Positions 18,809-28,090 of a stretch of 64,000 nt of DNA are shown in pieces (within the stretch, counting starts at the first letter, position 1; each line of letters starts with the position of its first letter). The position numbers were made by a program, and so were the translations under genes. The notes beneath the pieces were generated by a model, which saw nothing but the letters and a program-made list of their open reading frames with translations, was not told the DNA's origin and searched no databases. The DNA lies in NCBI GenBank assembly GCA_963737285.1, contig CAVTRT010000002.1:868001-932000 (forward strand), read 5' to 3'. Origin of the DNA: Trebonia sp963737285 (GTDB taxonomy: Bacteria; Actinomycetota; Actinomycetes; Streptosporangiales; Streptosporangiaceae).

Positions 18809-19684
18809 TCAATACCGGCTCAGCCGGCGCGCCGCGAGGGGCAGCCAGCGCAGCCACCTTGGCCATAGTGCCAGCTCGGCCGCCACGGCACGCTCCTGCG
18901 CCATCGCGACCTGCGCCTCGGCCACCCGGATGGCCTCCCGCCCGCGTGCCACATCCTGCGCCGCGGCCCGCTGCACCAGCCATTCGGTGAGCTCGTCAAG
19001 CGTGGTGACGTTCTGGCTGGCCAGCCTCTCGATCAGCCGCGCGAGGATGCCGGCGGTAGCGCGCGCGTCGGCGAGCGCGCGATGCGAGGGCTGGACCAGG
19101 GTGCCGAAGAACTCAGCCAGCGTGCCCAGCTTGCAGTCGGGCACCTCGTCGGGCACGACCATGAGGTAACGGGCCAACTGGACCGTATCGATGACCGCGA
19201 AGCTCGGCCAGCGCAATCCGGCCCCCTCGCACGCGGCGGTGAGGAAGGACAGGTCGAAGCGCGCGTTATGCGCGGCCAGGACCGAGTCTTCCGCGAATGC
19301 CAGCAGGCCCGGCAGCACGGTGGCCACCGGTGGTGCCTGCGCGAGCATCTCGTCGCCGATGCCGGTCAGCTCCTCAATGTTCACCGGAACCGGCGTGCCA
19401 GGATTGACCAGCGAGGCGAACTCTGCCACCACCTGGCCGCCATGGACGCGGACGGCGCCGATCTCGGTGATGCCGCAGTCAGCGGGCGTGAACCCGGTCG
19501 TCTCCACATCGACGACCGTGTAGTCCAGCTCGGCGAGGAGCATCCGGGAACTCACACCGATGTCATTCACAACCCAACCGTATGGTGAGGCACCGACATT
19601 CCGCTCGGATCGCCGAGAGACAGCGGTGGGTCCCAGAGGCGGCGGTAGCCTTGTGGGACTCAGCGTGGCGGGACGAGCGGACAT
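18809..19684 (-). CDS. DEDDh 3'-5' exonuclease (DNA polymerase III epsilon-like)
   Basis: 291 aa as annotated. The exonuclease domain carries DVETTGF (Exo I, D and E), HNARFDLSFL (Exo II, D) and HRALADARAT (Exo III, H and D), the proofreading-type DEDDh set. The first ~47 residues are variable, and the true start may be GTG 19555 or ATG 19543. After the exonuclease domain there is only a helical, Ala/Arg-rich tail, with no GIY-YIG domain like that fused in Rv2191. Role in repair or proofreading is inferred from family. Confidence 0.8.
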   Translation of the reverse strand: MSARPATLSPTRLPPPLGPTAVSRRSERNVGASPYGWVVNDIGVSSRMLLAELDYTVVDVETTGFTPADCGITEIGAVRVHGGQVVAEFASLVNPGTPVPVNIEELTGIGDEMLAQAPPVATVLPGLLAFAEDSVLAAHNARFDLSFLTAACEGAGLRWPSFAVIDTVQLARYLMVVPDEVPDCKLGTLAEFFGTLVQPSHRALADARATAGILARLIERLASQNVTTLDELTEWLVQRAAAQDVARGREAIRVAEAQVAMAQERAVAAELALWPRWLRWLPLAARRLSRY

Positions 19685-19897
19685 CGTGATCTACCTAACG
19701 AATTAGTCGGAATCGGTTGAAGCGGGCCCGCCGCGATCACTACCCTGTCGAGTGCTTTCCCGTCGCGCCGCCTCCCAGCCAGGGCGGCGGCGACACCGGT
19801 CCACGAGTGTTCCGGGCTGCAACCCAGCAGTGCGCGCTTATCGCCGTCGACGCGGGCAGGCACCGGCGGACGGCAGTAGGAGAACGAGGCATCTTCC

Positions 19898-20959
19898 ATG
19901 GGCATACGACTCAGGACTCACCTCTCGGGATGGCACCGGGCAATCGCGATCGGCGCGGGCCTTCTTCTCGTTGGCGGCCTTGCTACCGGGGTCTCGCAGT
20001 GGGCAGGGGCCGCGCCACAGCCATCGATCAGCCAGACCCAAGCCGAGGTCAACGCCCTGCAGGCGAAGTACGACAAGGCCGACCAGCAGTACGACGGCGT
20101 CGTCACCGAGGTCAAGTCGGCCAAGTCGCGGCTCGCTCAGGTCACCGCCGAGGAGACCACGGACAACAAGCGGTACCAGACCGCGCGCAAGCAGTTCATC
20201 CAGATCGCAGACGCCTCCTACGAGGACTCCGGCGAGACGTCGCTGGCAGGGCTGCTGACCACGAGCAACCCAGGCACCGTGCTGAGCGAGGCGTCCATCC
20301 TCGCCGAGCTCACCAGCCAGCGCAACGCCGAGACCACGGCCTTCCTCGGCGACGCACAGCAGCTCGTGTCCGTGCAGACCGAGCGCAAGCGGACCCTGGA
20401 CGGCATCACTAGCCTGCAAGAGCAGAAGCACTCGACGCTGCTGTCCATCACCAAGAACCTGAACCAGCAAAAAGCCATCCTCAGCAACCTGACCGCGCAG
20501 CAACAGCAGCAGGTCGAGCAGGACACTGTCGGCGGGAACGGTGACGGTGCCGTCACGTCCGGCTCACAGTCCGGCGGCACGTACACCGGCCCCACGACCA
20601 CGCAGGCCGACCAGGCGGTGAAGTTCGTCTACGACCAGCTCGGCTGCCAGTACACCTACGGCGCGACCGGCCCCTGCAGCGTCGGCTTCGACTGCTCCGG
20701 CCTGGTCATGGCAGCCTGGGCGTCGGCAGGCGTCACGATCCCGCGTGACACCTACGAGCAGTGGGCCGCGCTGCCACACATCTCGGTCAACGACATCGTG
20801 CCGGGTGACCTGCTGTACTACAACGGGATCGGGCATGTCGCCATGTACGTGGGCGACGGGTACATCATCGACGCGCCCCATACCGGCGCGGTCGTGGAGA
20901 AGATCCCGATGAGCACGCCCTGGTACGCCGACAACTTCGACGGCGCGGCCGTCCCGTAA
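19898..20959 (+). CDS. Secreted NlpC/P60 peptidoglycan endopeptidase (RipA-like)
   Basis: 353 aa. A signal peptide (AIAIGAGLLLVGGLATGVSQ, about residues 15-35) is followed by a coiled-coil region rich in Gln, Lys and Glu (40-205), a Gly/Ser/Thr linker, and a C-terminal NlpC/P60 domain. The catalytic Cys is in FDCSGLVMAAW and the His in GHVAMYVGDG. Such enzymes cut the stem peptide of peptidoglycan at the septum; the coiled coil autoinhibits or docks the enzyme. It precedes pimB' as in M. tuberculosis (Rv2190c-Rv2188c). I looked for a ydaO-type riboswitch upstream and could not recognise one. Confidence 0.9.
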   Translation: MGIRLRTHLSGWHRAIAIGAGLLLVGGLATGVSQWAGAAPQPSISQTQAEVNALQAKYDKADQQYDGVVTEVKSAKSRLAQVTAEETTDNKRYQTARKQFIQIADASYEDSGETSLAGLLTTSNPGTVLSEASILAELTSQRNAETTAFLGDAQQLVSVQTERKRTLDGITSLQEQKHSTLLSITKNLNQQKAILSNLTAQQQQQVEQDTVGGNGDGAVTSGSQSGGTYTGPTTTQADQAVKFVYDQLGCQYTYGATGPCSVGFDCSGLVMAAWASAGVTIPRDTYEQWAALPHISVNDIVPGDLLYYNGIGHVAMYVGDGYIIDAPHTGAVVEKIPMSTPWYADNFDGAAVP

Positions 20960-21012
20960 GCGAGCCAGGCGGCGGCGCGTGGCGCGCTACGGACCCTAGA
21001 CTCGAAGGCACC

Positions 21013-22137
21013 ATGCGCCGCACTCTCATCGTCACCAACGACTTCCCGCCCCGTCAGGGGGGCATCCAGTCGTTCATCCATGAGCTCGCGCGCCGGCTGC
21101 CCGCCGACGCCCTGACCGTGTACGCGCCCCGGTGGGAAGGCGATGCCGCGTTCGACGCGCGCCAGCCATTCGAGGTCGTGCGGCACCCCACGTCGCTGAT
21201 GATCCACAGTCCCGGGGTGACCCGCCGGGCCATCGCGATCGCCAACGCCAGGGGCGCGGAGGCCGTCGTCTTCGGCGCGGCCGCGCCGCTGGCCCTGATC
21301 ACCCCGGCGCTCAAGCGGAGCACGGGCATCACCAGGGCCATCGCGATCACCCACGGCCACGAGGCAGGCTGGGCGGCGCTGCCCGTCGCACGCCAGCTGC
21401 TGCATCGCATCGGCGAGAACGCCGACGTGGTCACCTACCTGGGTGAGTACTTCCGGAGCCGGCTGTCTGGGGTCATACCGGCACGGAAGATGACCCAACT
21501 CTCCCCCGCCGTGGACCCCGCCACGTTCCATCCTGACCCGCAGGCGGGGGCGGCCATCCGCGACCGCCACGACCTAGCCGGCCGCCCCGTCGTGGTCTGC
21601 GTGTCCCGCCTCGTCCCCCGTAAGGGCCAGGACACCTTGATCCGCGCCTGGCCCCAAGTCCTCGCCCGGGTCCCCGAGGCCGTCCTGCTCATCGTGGGCG
21701 GCGGCCCGTACGCCACCTCCCTGCACTCCCTTGCGATGAGGACCGTCCCCGCCGCCTCGACCATCTTCACCGGTCCCGTACCGCTGGCTGAGCTCCCCGC
21801 CCACTACGCGGCCGGCGACGTCTTCGCCATGCCGTGCCGGACCCGCCGCAAGGGGCTGGACGTCGAGGGCCTCGGCATCGTCTACCTGGAGGCGTCCGCG
21901 ACCGGCCTCCCGGTGATCGGGGGCGATTCCGGCGGTGCGCCCAACGCGATCATCGAGGGCGAGACCGGCTACGTCGTGCCGGGCCACGACGTTTCGGCCC
22001 TGGCCAGCCGCATCGTCGCCCTGCTACAAGACCCCGATGGCGCCCGGGCAATGGGCGACAAGGGCCGCGCCTGGATCGAGCGGGACTGGACGTGGGACCA
22101 GGCCACCGCCCGCCTCCGCGCCCTCATCGACGCCTAG
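21013..22137 (+). CDS. pimB: GT4 mannosyltransferase, PimB'-like
   Basis: 374-aa GT-B glycosyltransferase of family GT4. N-terminal NDFPPRQGGIQSFIHELA, acceptor-side ITHGHEAGW, donor-side VSRLVPRKGQDTLI and the EGLGIVYLEASATGLPVIGG box with the catalytic/nucleotide-binding Glu pair are present. It resembles PimB' (M. tuberculosis Rv2188c), which adds the second mannose to phosphatidylinositol monomannoside on the cytoplasmic face. The position next to NlpC/P60, trpD and the FadD15-like gene supports this. Symbol by similarity and synteny only. Confidence 0.8.
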   Translation: MRRTLIVTNDFPPRQGGIQSFIHELARRLPADALTVYAPRWEGDAAFDARQPFEVVRHPTSLMIHSPGVTRRAIAIANARGAEAVVFGAAAPLALITPALKRSTGITRAIAITHGHEAGWAALPVARQLLHRIGENADVVTYLGEYFRSRLSGVIPARKMTQLSPAVDPATFHPDPQAGAAIRDRHDLAGRPVVVCVSRLVPRKGQDTLIRAWPQVLARVPEAVLLIVGGGPYATSLHSLAMRTVPAASTIFTGPVPLAELPAHYAAGDVFAMPCRTRRKGLDVEGLGIVYLEASATGLPVIGGDSGGAPNAIIEGETGYVVPGHDVSALASRIVALLQDPDGARAMGDKGRAWIERDWTWDQATARLRALIDA

Positions 22138-22149
22138 CCTCGCGCACGC

Positions 22150-22188
22150 CTGCCCGGCCACAGCGGGAGCCTTGCTGTAGCCGGGCAG
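22150..22188. terminator. Terminator hairpin between pimB and the ABC permease
   Basis: Arms CTGCCCGGCCACAGC (22150-22164) and GCTGTAGCCGGGCAG (22174-22188) pair with one mismatch around a 9-nt loop. It lies just after the pimB stop and before the convergent permease stop. Confidence 0.65.
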
Positions 22189-22221
22189 CCCGGCTGGTAC
22201 GACCGCATCGTGGTTAGGTGA

Positions 22222-22941
22222 CTAGGCGGCTTCGCCGGAGATGCCGAAGCTGGATAGCCGGCGGGTGGCTAGCCAGAGGGCGGCAACGGTCACGAGGATG
22301 CCCATGACTAGGGCGGTGTCGAGGCTGAGGCCCGCCTTCAGGCTAGGGTCGGGGGCGATCGCGTTGGCGATGCTCAGGGAGTAGTGGCCGACGGACAAGA
22401 TGCGCACCCCGCCGATGAGGTTGGACAGCAGCCCCTCCCAGATCAGCACGTACAGCAGGCCGACCGCGACGGCGCGGGTAGTGAGCGCGGAGGCCATGAC
22501 GAAGACGGCCGCGTAGATCACCGAGCCGGCCAGCGCGCCAACGAACAAGGCGATCGCGAGCTTGCTGCCGGTCGGGGCGATCAGCCCGGCGACGAGCTCG
22601 GGGATGGCGGTGAACGCCACCGTGAGCACGGCGGCGACAGCGAACTTGGTGAGGATTACCGACAGCCGGCTGACCGGGGTGGCGAGCAGGTGCACGATGG
22701 AGCCGTCATCAACCTCGGCGCCGAGCACGCTGGTGCCGATGATCAGCGCGGTCAGCGGCAGCAGCACCGAGAAGCCGAAGTCGCCGAGGATCATCGCCGG
22801 CCAGCTACTGCCCGGCGGGTTCGTGGCCCGCAGGACGAGCGTGAGGCCGATGAGGATGAGCGGCGGGAACGCGAAAAGCAGGGCCCGCCTGCGGCCGAGG
22901 GTCGCGCGCAGCGTGATCGCCGCGACAGTGGGGTTGAGCAC
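22222..22941 (-). CDS. ABC-2 type exporter permease
   Basis: 239 aa with six hydrophobic segments and the layout of ABC-2 permeases (for example LLFAFPPLILIGLTLVL, then LIIGTSVLGAEVDDGSIVHL). It is the last of four minus-strand genes (ATPase, permease, ATPase, permease) that overlap or nearly touch, so they form one operon and may make two exporters or one heteromeric exporter. Substrate unknown. Confidence 0.8.
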   Translation of the reverse strand: MLNPTVAAITLRATLGRRRALLFAFPPLILIGLTLVLRATNPPGSSWPAMILGDFGFSVLLPLTALIIGTSVLGAEVDDGSIVHLLATPVSRLSVILTKFAVAAVLTVAFTAIPELVAGLIAPTGSKLAIALFVGALAGSVIYAAVFVMASALTTRAVAVGLLYVLIWEGLLSNLIGGVRILSVGHYSLSIANAIAPDPSLKAGLSLDTALVMGILVTVAALWLATRRLSSFGISGEAA

Positions 22942-22955
22942 TTTTCCGGGTCCCC

Positions 22956-23933
22956 TCAGTTGCTGATGAGGTAGCTGAAGACGCTTTCCAGCGACTCGTC
23001 GGTCGGCAGCAGCTCGCGCAGCGCGATGCCCTCGCCGCGGGTAAGCGTGGCGATCGACGCGGTGAACGCGCCGTAGTCCGTCGTGCGGACCGACAGGCCC
23101 TTGCCGGTGAGCTCGACGGCAGCCACGTCCGGCTGGGCAATGAGTACCGCCGCCAGGCGGCGGTCGTCGGAGGACCGCACGCTGAAGACGTGCGGGCGGC
23201 TGGTCATGAGCCGGCGGATCTCGCGGAAGTCGCCGGAGGCGGCGAGCCGGCCGGCGACCATGACCTGGATGGTTCCGGACAGCCGCTCGACCTCCTCCAG
23301 GATGTGCGAGCTGAACAAGATGACCCGGCCCGCGTCGCCGAGGCCATGCAGCAGGTCCATCATGTGCAGCCGCTGGCGCGGGTCCATCCCGTTGAACGGC
23401 TCATCAAGGAGCAGGATGTCCGGGTCGTGGACCAGGGCGGCGGCCACCTTGATGCGCTGCCGCATGCCCTTGGAGTAGGTGGAGATCTTCCGGTTGGCGG
23501 CTGCCGCCAAGTCGGTCATCTCGATGGCATTGCGCGCGGCCCGCTCAGGGTTGGACAGCTTGTGCAGCTTCGCGCTGGCCTGCACGAACTGCTCGCCAGT
23601 GAGGAAGGCGTAGACCGAGTCCCGTTCGGGAACCAGGCCGAGCCGCGTGTAGACCCCGGGGTTGCGCCAGGACGGCTCGCCGGCCACGGTGAGCTTCCCC
23701 CGGGAGGGGGCGAGGAACCCGGCGATCATGTGCAAGATCGTGGACTTGCCCGCGCCGTTCGGGCCGAGCAGCCCCGTCACGCCGGGGCCGATGGACATCG
23801 TGATGTCGTTGACCGCCACGACGTTGCCGTACCAGCGGCTGACATTGCGCAGCTCGATCGCGCCGGACGTGGCGGGCGTCGCGGGGGCTGCGTCCTGCGC
23901 GGGGGAAGCGGTGGTGGTCCGCGGCGTGGTCAT
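22956..23933 (-). CDS. ABC exporter ATP-binding protein
   Basis: 325 aa from the ATG at 23933. Walker A is GPNGAGKST, the signature region reads YSKGMRQRIKVA, Walker B is DILLLDEPFNG, and the switch His is in FSSHILEEVE. A C-terminal ~90-residue extension is typical of ABC-2 drug or lipid exporters. It overlaps the upstream permease by 4 bp and is followed by its permease 14 bp later. Confidence 0.9.
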   Translation of the reverse strand: MTTPRTTTASPAQDAAPATPATSGAIELRNVSRWYGNVVAVNDITMSIGPGVTGLLGPNGAGKSTILHMIAGFLAPSRGKLTVAGEPSWRNPGVYTRLGLVPERDSVYAFLTGEQFVQASAKLHKLSNPERAARNAIEMTDLAAAANRKISTYSKGMRQRIKVAAALVHDPDILLLDEPFNGMDPRQRLHMMDLLHGLGDAGRVILFSSHILEEVERLSGTIQVMVAGRLAASGDFREIRRLMTSRPHVFSVRSSDDRRLAAVLIAQPDVAAVELTGKGLSVRTTDYGAFTASIATLTRGEGIALRELLPTDESLESVFSYLISN

Positions 23934-24871
23934 GAAAGGGACGCCTTCCGGTAGCGGGCGACCAGGCCGAAGAGGCAGCCGGCCACGAGCGCGATGAGGA
24001 CGATAGCGTAGACGACGCCGAACGAGCCCGGCTTGGGCACCACGTCCGGGGTAAGCCCGCCGAGCCAGCGGCGGACGCCGTCCATGAGGGTGAACGGGCT
24101 GAACAGGCCGCCAATCTTCGCCCCAATCGGGATCGCCGGCTGTGGTCCGACCGGGACGCACCCGCCAGGGGGACCGCACCTGATGGGGACGGGGCGGGTC
24201 TCGGCGTTCACGAGGATGTTCGCCAGGATCCAGGTGAGGAACAAGAAGATCGCGGTCGCGCCGGTGGCGAAGGCCCGCCTGCCGGACAAGGAGGCGAGGA
24301 ACAGGCTGACCGCGGCCAAGACGACGGCCCACATGATGCCGACGAGCAGGCCGGGGAACAGGGCCCGCGTCTCGTGCCAGACCTGGCTGCCCCCGTGCTT
24401 GGAGGCGATCGTGCCGAGGTAGAGGGCGATGATCGGGACCCACATCATCACCAGGCAGGCCCCGGCGAACGCGATGAACTTGGCCGCCGGGTAGTCGGCG
24501 GGCCGCAGCGGCCGGGAAAAGTACAGCGGCAGCACCCGGCTGCGCAGGTCGCGAGAGACCAGTTCCGGAGCCTGCACGGCGACGAAGAGCAGCATGCCGA
24601 AGGTGCGCAGGTCCGACCGGTAGACGTCGTAGGTCAGGATGCGCGGCTGGCCCTGCGAGACCGCGAAGGCGTTGATGATAGCCGGCAGGCACAACACGAT
24701 CAGTATCAGGAACGGTACGATCTTCGCCTTCCCGCTGCGCCCGAACCCGAACGCCGCACGGAAGCTTTGCCACGCCAGCGCCCGGATAATGGCCGGGCGG
24801 CCAAGCCTCGGCCCCTCGTAGTTCTTGTAGCCAAGGTCGTGGATGACGCTCTCAGTGCTAGGCGCTGACAC
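23930..24871 (-). CDS. ABC-2 type exporter permease
   Basis: 313 aa from the GTG at 24871, chosen because it gives VSAPSTESVIHDLGYKNYEG, a common N-terminus for this type, and only a 14-bp overlap with the upstream ATPase gene. About six membrane segments (FLILIVLCLPAIINAF and others). A periplasmic loop of about 25 residues is rich in Pro, Gly and Cys (CGPPGGCVPVGPQ). It is the second gene of the four-gene exporter operon. Confidence 0.8.
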   Translation of the reverse strand: MSAPSTESVIHDLGYKNYEGPRLGRPAIIRALAWQSFRAAFGFGRSGKAKIVPFLILIVLCLPAIINAFAVSQGQPRILTYDVYRSDLRTFGMLLFVAVQAPELVSRDLRSRVLPLYFSRPLRPADYPAAKFIAFAGACLVMMWVPIIALYLGTIASKHGGSQVWHETRALFPGLLVGIMWAVVLAAVSLFLASLSGRRAFATGATAIFLFLTWILANILVNAETRPVPIRCGPPGGCVPVGPQPAIPIGAKIGGLFSPFTLMDGVRRWLGGLTPDVVPKPGSFGVVYAIVLIALVAGCLFGLVARYRKASLS

Positions 24872-25835
24872 CGGTGACCTCCTCGCCGCGATCGTCGCGG
24901 AACAGCTCCTCGACCTGGTGGCGGCGCTGCTCCAGCCGCGACAGCGGCAGCCCCAGGTCGGCCACGGCGTCCCGGACAGCGTCAAAGGCGTCGTCGGCCA
25001 GACCGCCGCCGAGGGGAACGAGAACCTGGGTACGCTGCTGGGGCACGGGCCGGGGCTGCAGGCCCCGCCGGGTCAGGTCGGCTATGAGGGCCTCGATGCC
25101 CTCCTCGACCTCGACGAGCAGCACCTGGCTCACGCCGGTGAAGCTGGAGATGGAGTCGGCGCGCAGCAGCTTGCCGCCTTCGATCGCGACGAGGTGGTCG
25201 CAGACCCGCTCGATCTCGCTCAGCAGGTGCGAGGCGACCACGATCGAGATGCCAAACTCGTGGCCGATCCGCTCGATGAGCTCGAGCATCGCGGTGCGGC
25301 CGGCCGGATCCAGGCCGTTGGTGGGCTCATCAAGCAGCAGCAGCCGCGGGTCACCGGCCAGCGCCTGGGCCAGCTTGACCCGCTGCTTCATGCCGGTGGA
25401 GTAGGTGCCGATCTGGCGATACCGCTCCTCATGCAGGCCGACGTGACGCAGCGCCTCCGCGGCCCGCTCCTTGGCGGCGGTGGCCGGGATGCCTGACATC
25501 CGGCCCATGTGGGTGACGAACTCGGTGGCCGACACGTCCGAGGGGAGGCAGTCATGCTCGGGCATGTAGCCGACGAGCTGGCGGATCTCCTCGCCCTCGG
25601 TGACGCAGTCGTGACCGAGCACCGTGGCCACGCCGCCGGTCGGGGCCAGCAGCCCGAGCAGCGTCTTGATCAGGGTCGACTTCCCGGCGCCGTTCGCACC
25701 GATCAGCCCGGTGACGCCGGCCGAGAAGGTCACGGTCAGCCCGCTAAGGGCGGTCACGCCACCCGGGTAAACCTTGGTGAGCCCGACGGTGTCGATGACG
25801 GCTGTCTCGATCACCCCAGGCTGTGAGGGTTTCAT
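24858..25835 (-). CDS. ABC exporter ATP-binding protein
   Basis: 325 aa with Walker A GANGAGKST, signature YSTGMKQRVKLAQ, Walker B LLLLDEPTNG and His switch ASHLLSEIE, followed by a C-terminal regulatory-like domain. It is the first gene of the exporter operon and starts 140 bp from the divergent histidine kinase gene. The neighbouring two-component system could control this operon; that is inference from position. Confidence 0.9.
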   Translation of the reverse strand: MKPSQPGVIETAVIDTVGLTKVYPGGVTALSGLTVTFSAGVTGLIGANGAGKSTLIKTLLGLLAPTGGVATVLGHDCVTEGEEIRQLVGYMPEHDCLPSDVSATEFVTHMGRMSGIPATAAKERAAEALRHVGLHEERYRQIGTYSTGMKQRVKLAQALAGDPRLLLLDEPTNGLDPAGRTAMLELIERIGHEFGISIVVASHLLSEIERVCDHLVAIEGGKLLRADSISSFTGVSQVLLVEVEEGIEALIADLTRRGLQPRPVPQQRTQVLVPLGGGLADDAFDAVRDAVADLGLPLSRLEQRRHQVEELFRDDRGEEVTGVSA

Positions 25836-25974
25836 GGCACTTAGCCTGTCAGGCTACGCGCCCGGCGGCGTCACCCTGCACGGTGAGATTCCGGCCATCC
25901 GGGGCGGCCGTCAATACCGCGGGCTACGCCCACAGGATGACGCGCGATGACTGGCCGGCGGCTAACGTTATATC

Positions 25975-27348
25975 GTGACCTCTGGGCCAACTTTTCCGCC
26001 CCGCCCGGGCCAGCCCCGGCAGCGACCTTGCCCGCCGCTGACGAGGCGGATGCGGCGCGGACACTGGATGACGATCGACTTCGTGGTGGCCGGCTTCCTG
26101 GCGCTGTGCGCCCTGCTGGCCGGGATCCGCGGCGGCATCCACGGCGGCGATGTCGGCGGTGTCGCGGCCACCTTGGTGACCGCCGGCGTGGTCTTCCTCA
26201 CCGTGGGGCTGCGTCGGCTCGGTCCGCTGCCTGCCTTTGGCGTGCTGGCGGCCCTTGTCGCGCTCGCCTGGATGTCCGCGGCGGTCGGCATCGCCTCGGT
26301 CGCGCTGGTCGCCATGGCCTACGTGCTGTACCTGGTGACGGTGACCAGCACACGGCGAACCGGGATCGCCGCGCTGGGCGTCGGCCTTGCCGAGATCCTC
26401 GCGATCGTGATGGCCATCCACGACCATGCCATGGCCAATGGGCCGTCGCTTGGGTTCCCGGGAACGTTCGGCATCGTCGTCGGCTGGATGACCGGGTACT
26501 CGGTGCGGCAGCGCCGGGCCTACGTCGAGATGCTGCAGGTGCAGGCCGCGAGCAGCGCCGTGGCGCAGGAGCGGCTGCGGATCGCCCGCGAGCTACACGA
26601 CGTGGTCGCGCACAGCATGAGCGTCATCGCCGTGCAGGCGGGCTTCGGGCAGTACGTGATAGACACCAGCCCCGCCGACACGCGGGATGCGCTGGGCGCG
26701 ATCCAGGCCACCAGCAGGGAGGCACTGGCTGAACTACGCCGGATGCTCGCGGTGCTGCGACAGCAGGACGGGACGGCGGCAGCGGCACCGCTGTCACCGG
26801 AGTGTGGCCTAAGAGAGCTGGACCGGCTCGTTTCGAGGACGTGCCTGGCCGGGGTTGCGGTCAGCCTGACCCGGCGGGGAACCAGCCGGGATGTGCCAGC
26901 GGGGATCGACGTGTCGGCGTTCCGGATCATCCAGGAATCGCTGACCAACGTCGTGCGGCACGCGGGTGGCGGTGCGCGCTGCGCCGTGACGGTCGCTTAC
27001 GAGCAGGACGCGCTGACCATCGAGGTAACCGACGACGGCGGCCGCGACCCGCGCCACTGCCCCGACCCCGCTCACTCCTGCGACCAGCCGGGCGTCCCGC
27101 GGGCGTCCGCCGCGCAGTTGCGGCCAGGCGCACCGTACCCGTACTTCACGGGGTCGGGCCACGGCCTTATCGGCATGCGGGAGCGCGCCCACCTGTGCGG
27201 TGGCTCCCTCAGCGCCGGGGCGATGGCCGACGGCGGCTTCCGGGTCTGGGCGCGCCTGCCGATCCCCGCCCTAGCCGCTGTCGCTGCCACGTTCCCCGCC
27301 ACGGACCCGGCAGCGCCATCTGAGCCGGCCCTGGAGCTCATCCAGTGA
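25975..27348 (+). CDS. NarL-family sensor histidine kinase
   Basis: 457 aa from a GTG. Four to five membrane segments (residues about 30-165) are followed by a HisKA_3 dimerisation domain with the phospho-His in ERLRIARELHDVVAHSM and an HATPase_c domain (IIQESLTNVVRHAGG N-box, GSGHGLIGMRERA G2-box). Between the G1 region (DDGG) and the G2-box lies an unusual insertion of about 37 residues containing HCPDPAHSC. It overlaps the regulator gene by 4 bp (GTGA), so the two form a pair. The signal is unknown. Confidence 0.9.
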   Translation: MTSGPTFPPRPGQPRQRPCPPLTRRMRRGHWMTIDFVVAGFLALCALLAGIRGGIHGGDVGGVAATLVTAGVVFLTVGLRRLGPLPAFGVLAALVALAWMSAAVGIASVALVAMAYVLYLVTVTSTRRTGIAALGVGLAEILAIVMAIHDHAMANGPSLGFPGTFGIVVGWMTGYSVRQRRAYVEMLQVQAASSAVAQERLRIARELHDVVAHSMSVIAVQAGFGQYVIDTSPADTRDALGAIQATSREALAELRRMLAVLRQQDGTAAAAPLSPECGLRELDRLVSRTCLAGVAVSLTRRGTSRDVPAGIDVSAFRIIQESLTNVVRHAGGGARCAVTVAYEQDALTIEVTDDGGRDPRHCPDPAHSCDQPGVPRASAAQLRPGAPYPYFTGSGHGLIGMRERAHLCGGSLSAGAMADGGFRVWARLPIPALAAVAATFPATDPAAPSEPALELIQ

Positions 27349-28028
27349 CCGTCTCCGTTGCGGTCGCGGACGACCAGGCGCTCGTCCGGGCCGGGTTCTG
27401 CGGGATCATCGCGGCCACACAAGGCTTGTCCGTCGTCGGCGAGGCCGAGAACGGCGCCGAGGCGGTCGAGGTCGCGCGCCGGGCGCGTCCTGACGTCATG
27501 CTGATGGACGTCCGGATGCCGCTGCTCAACGGCATCGAGGCCACCCGCCAGATCACGTCCGGTTCCGAGACCGCCGGGACGCGGGTCATCATCCTCACGA
27601 CGTTCGACTTGGACGAGTACGTGTTCGCGGCGCTGCGCGCGGGGGCCAGCGGCTTCCTGCTGAAGGACACGTGGCCCGCCGACCTGCTCACCGCCATCCG
27701 AGTGGTCGCGGCCGGCGAGGCGCTCCTGGCGCCGAGCGTCACCCGCCGCTTGATCAGCCAGTTCTCCCGGACTCCGGCAGCGGCGCCAACCACGCCCGCG
27801 GTCGGCTCGCGCCCGGTCGGCATTACCCGGCTGCTCACCGACCGCGAGTGCGAGGTGCTGCGCCTCGTCGCCACCGGGCTGTCGAACGCGGAGATCGCGG
27901 AGCGGCTCGTCATCTCCCCCGCGACCGCCAAGACCCATGTGGCCCACCTGCTGACGAAGCTGGACGCCCGCGACCGGGTCCAGCTCGTGATCATCGCCTA
28001 CCAGTCAGGGCTTGCCGCGCCAGGCTGA
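27345..28028 (+). CDS. NarL/FixJ-family response regulator
   Basis: 227 aa with a full receiver (VAVADDQALVRAG acidic pair, DVMLMDVRMPLLNG phospho-acceptor Asp, GASGFLLKD Lys) and a C-terminal LuxR-type helix-turn-helix (LTDRECEVLRLVATGLSNAE). It is coupled to the histidine kinase and ends before a strong terminator. The degenerate regulator at 3341-3958 is a close relative. Confidence 0.92.
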   Translation: MTVSVAVADDQALVRAGFCGIIAATQGLSVVGEAENGAEAVEVARRARPDVMLMDVRMPLLNGIEATRQITSGSETAGTRVIILTTFDLDEYVFAALRAGASGFLLKDTWPADLLTAIRVVAAGEALLAPSVTRRLISQFSRTPAAAPTTPAVGSRPVGITRLLTDRECEVLRLVATGLSNAEIAERLVISPATAKTHVAHLLTKLDARDRVQLVIIAYQSGLAAPG

Positions 28029-28039
28029 AAGGCAGAACG

Positions 28040-28081
28040 CCGAACGGCCCTGGCCCGCAAGAGCGGGCCAGGGCCGTTCGG
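28040..28081. terminator. Perfect 19-bp stem terminator between the regulator and ctaF
   Basis: Positions 28040-28058 (CCGAACGGCCCTGGCCCGC) pair perfectly with 28063-28081 around an AAGA loop. It lies 11 bp after the regulator stop and 9 bp from the convergent ctaF stop, so it probably ends both transcripts. Confidence 0.85.
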
Positions 28082-28090
28082 TATCAAAAG

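Noticed and set aside
19685..19897. Possible ydaO (c-di-AMP) riboswitch before the NlpC/P60 gene
   Set aside because: Such riboswitches often precede these genes in Actinobacteria, but I could not find the conserved elements in this leader. A covariance search with the Rfam ydaO model would decide.
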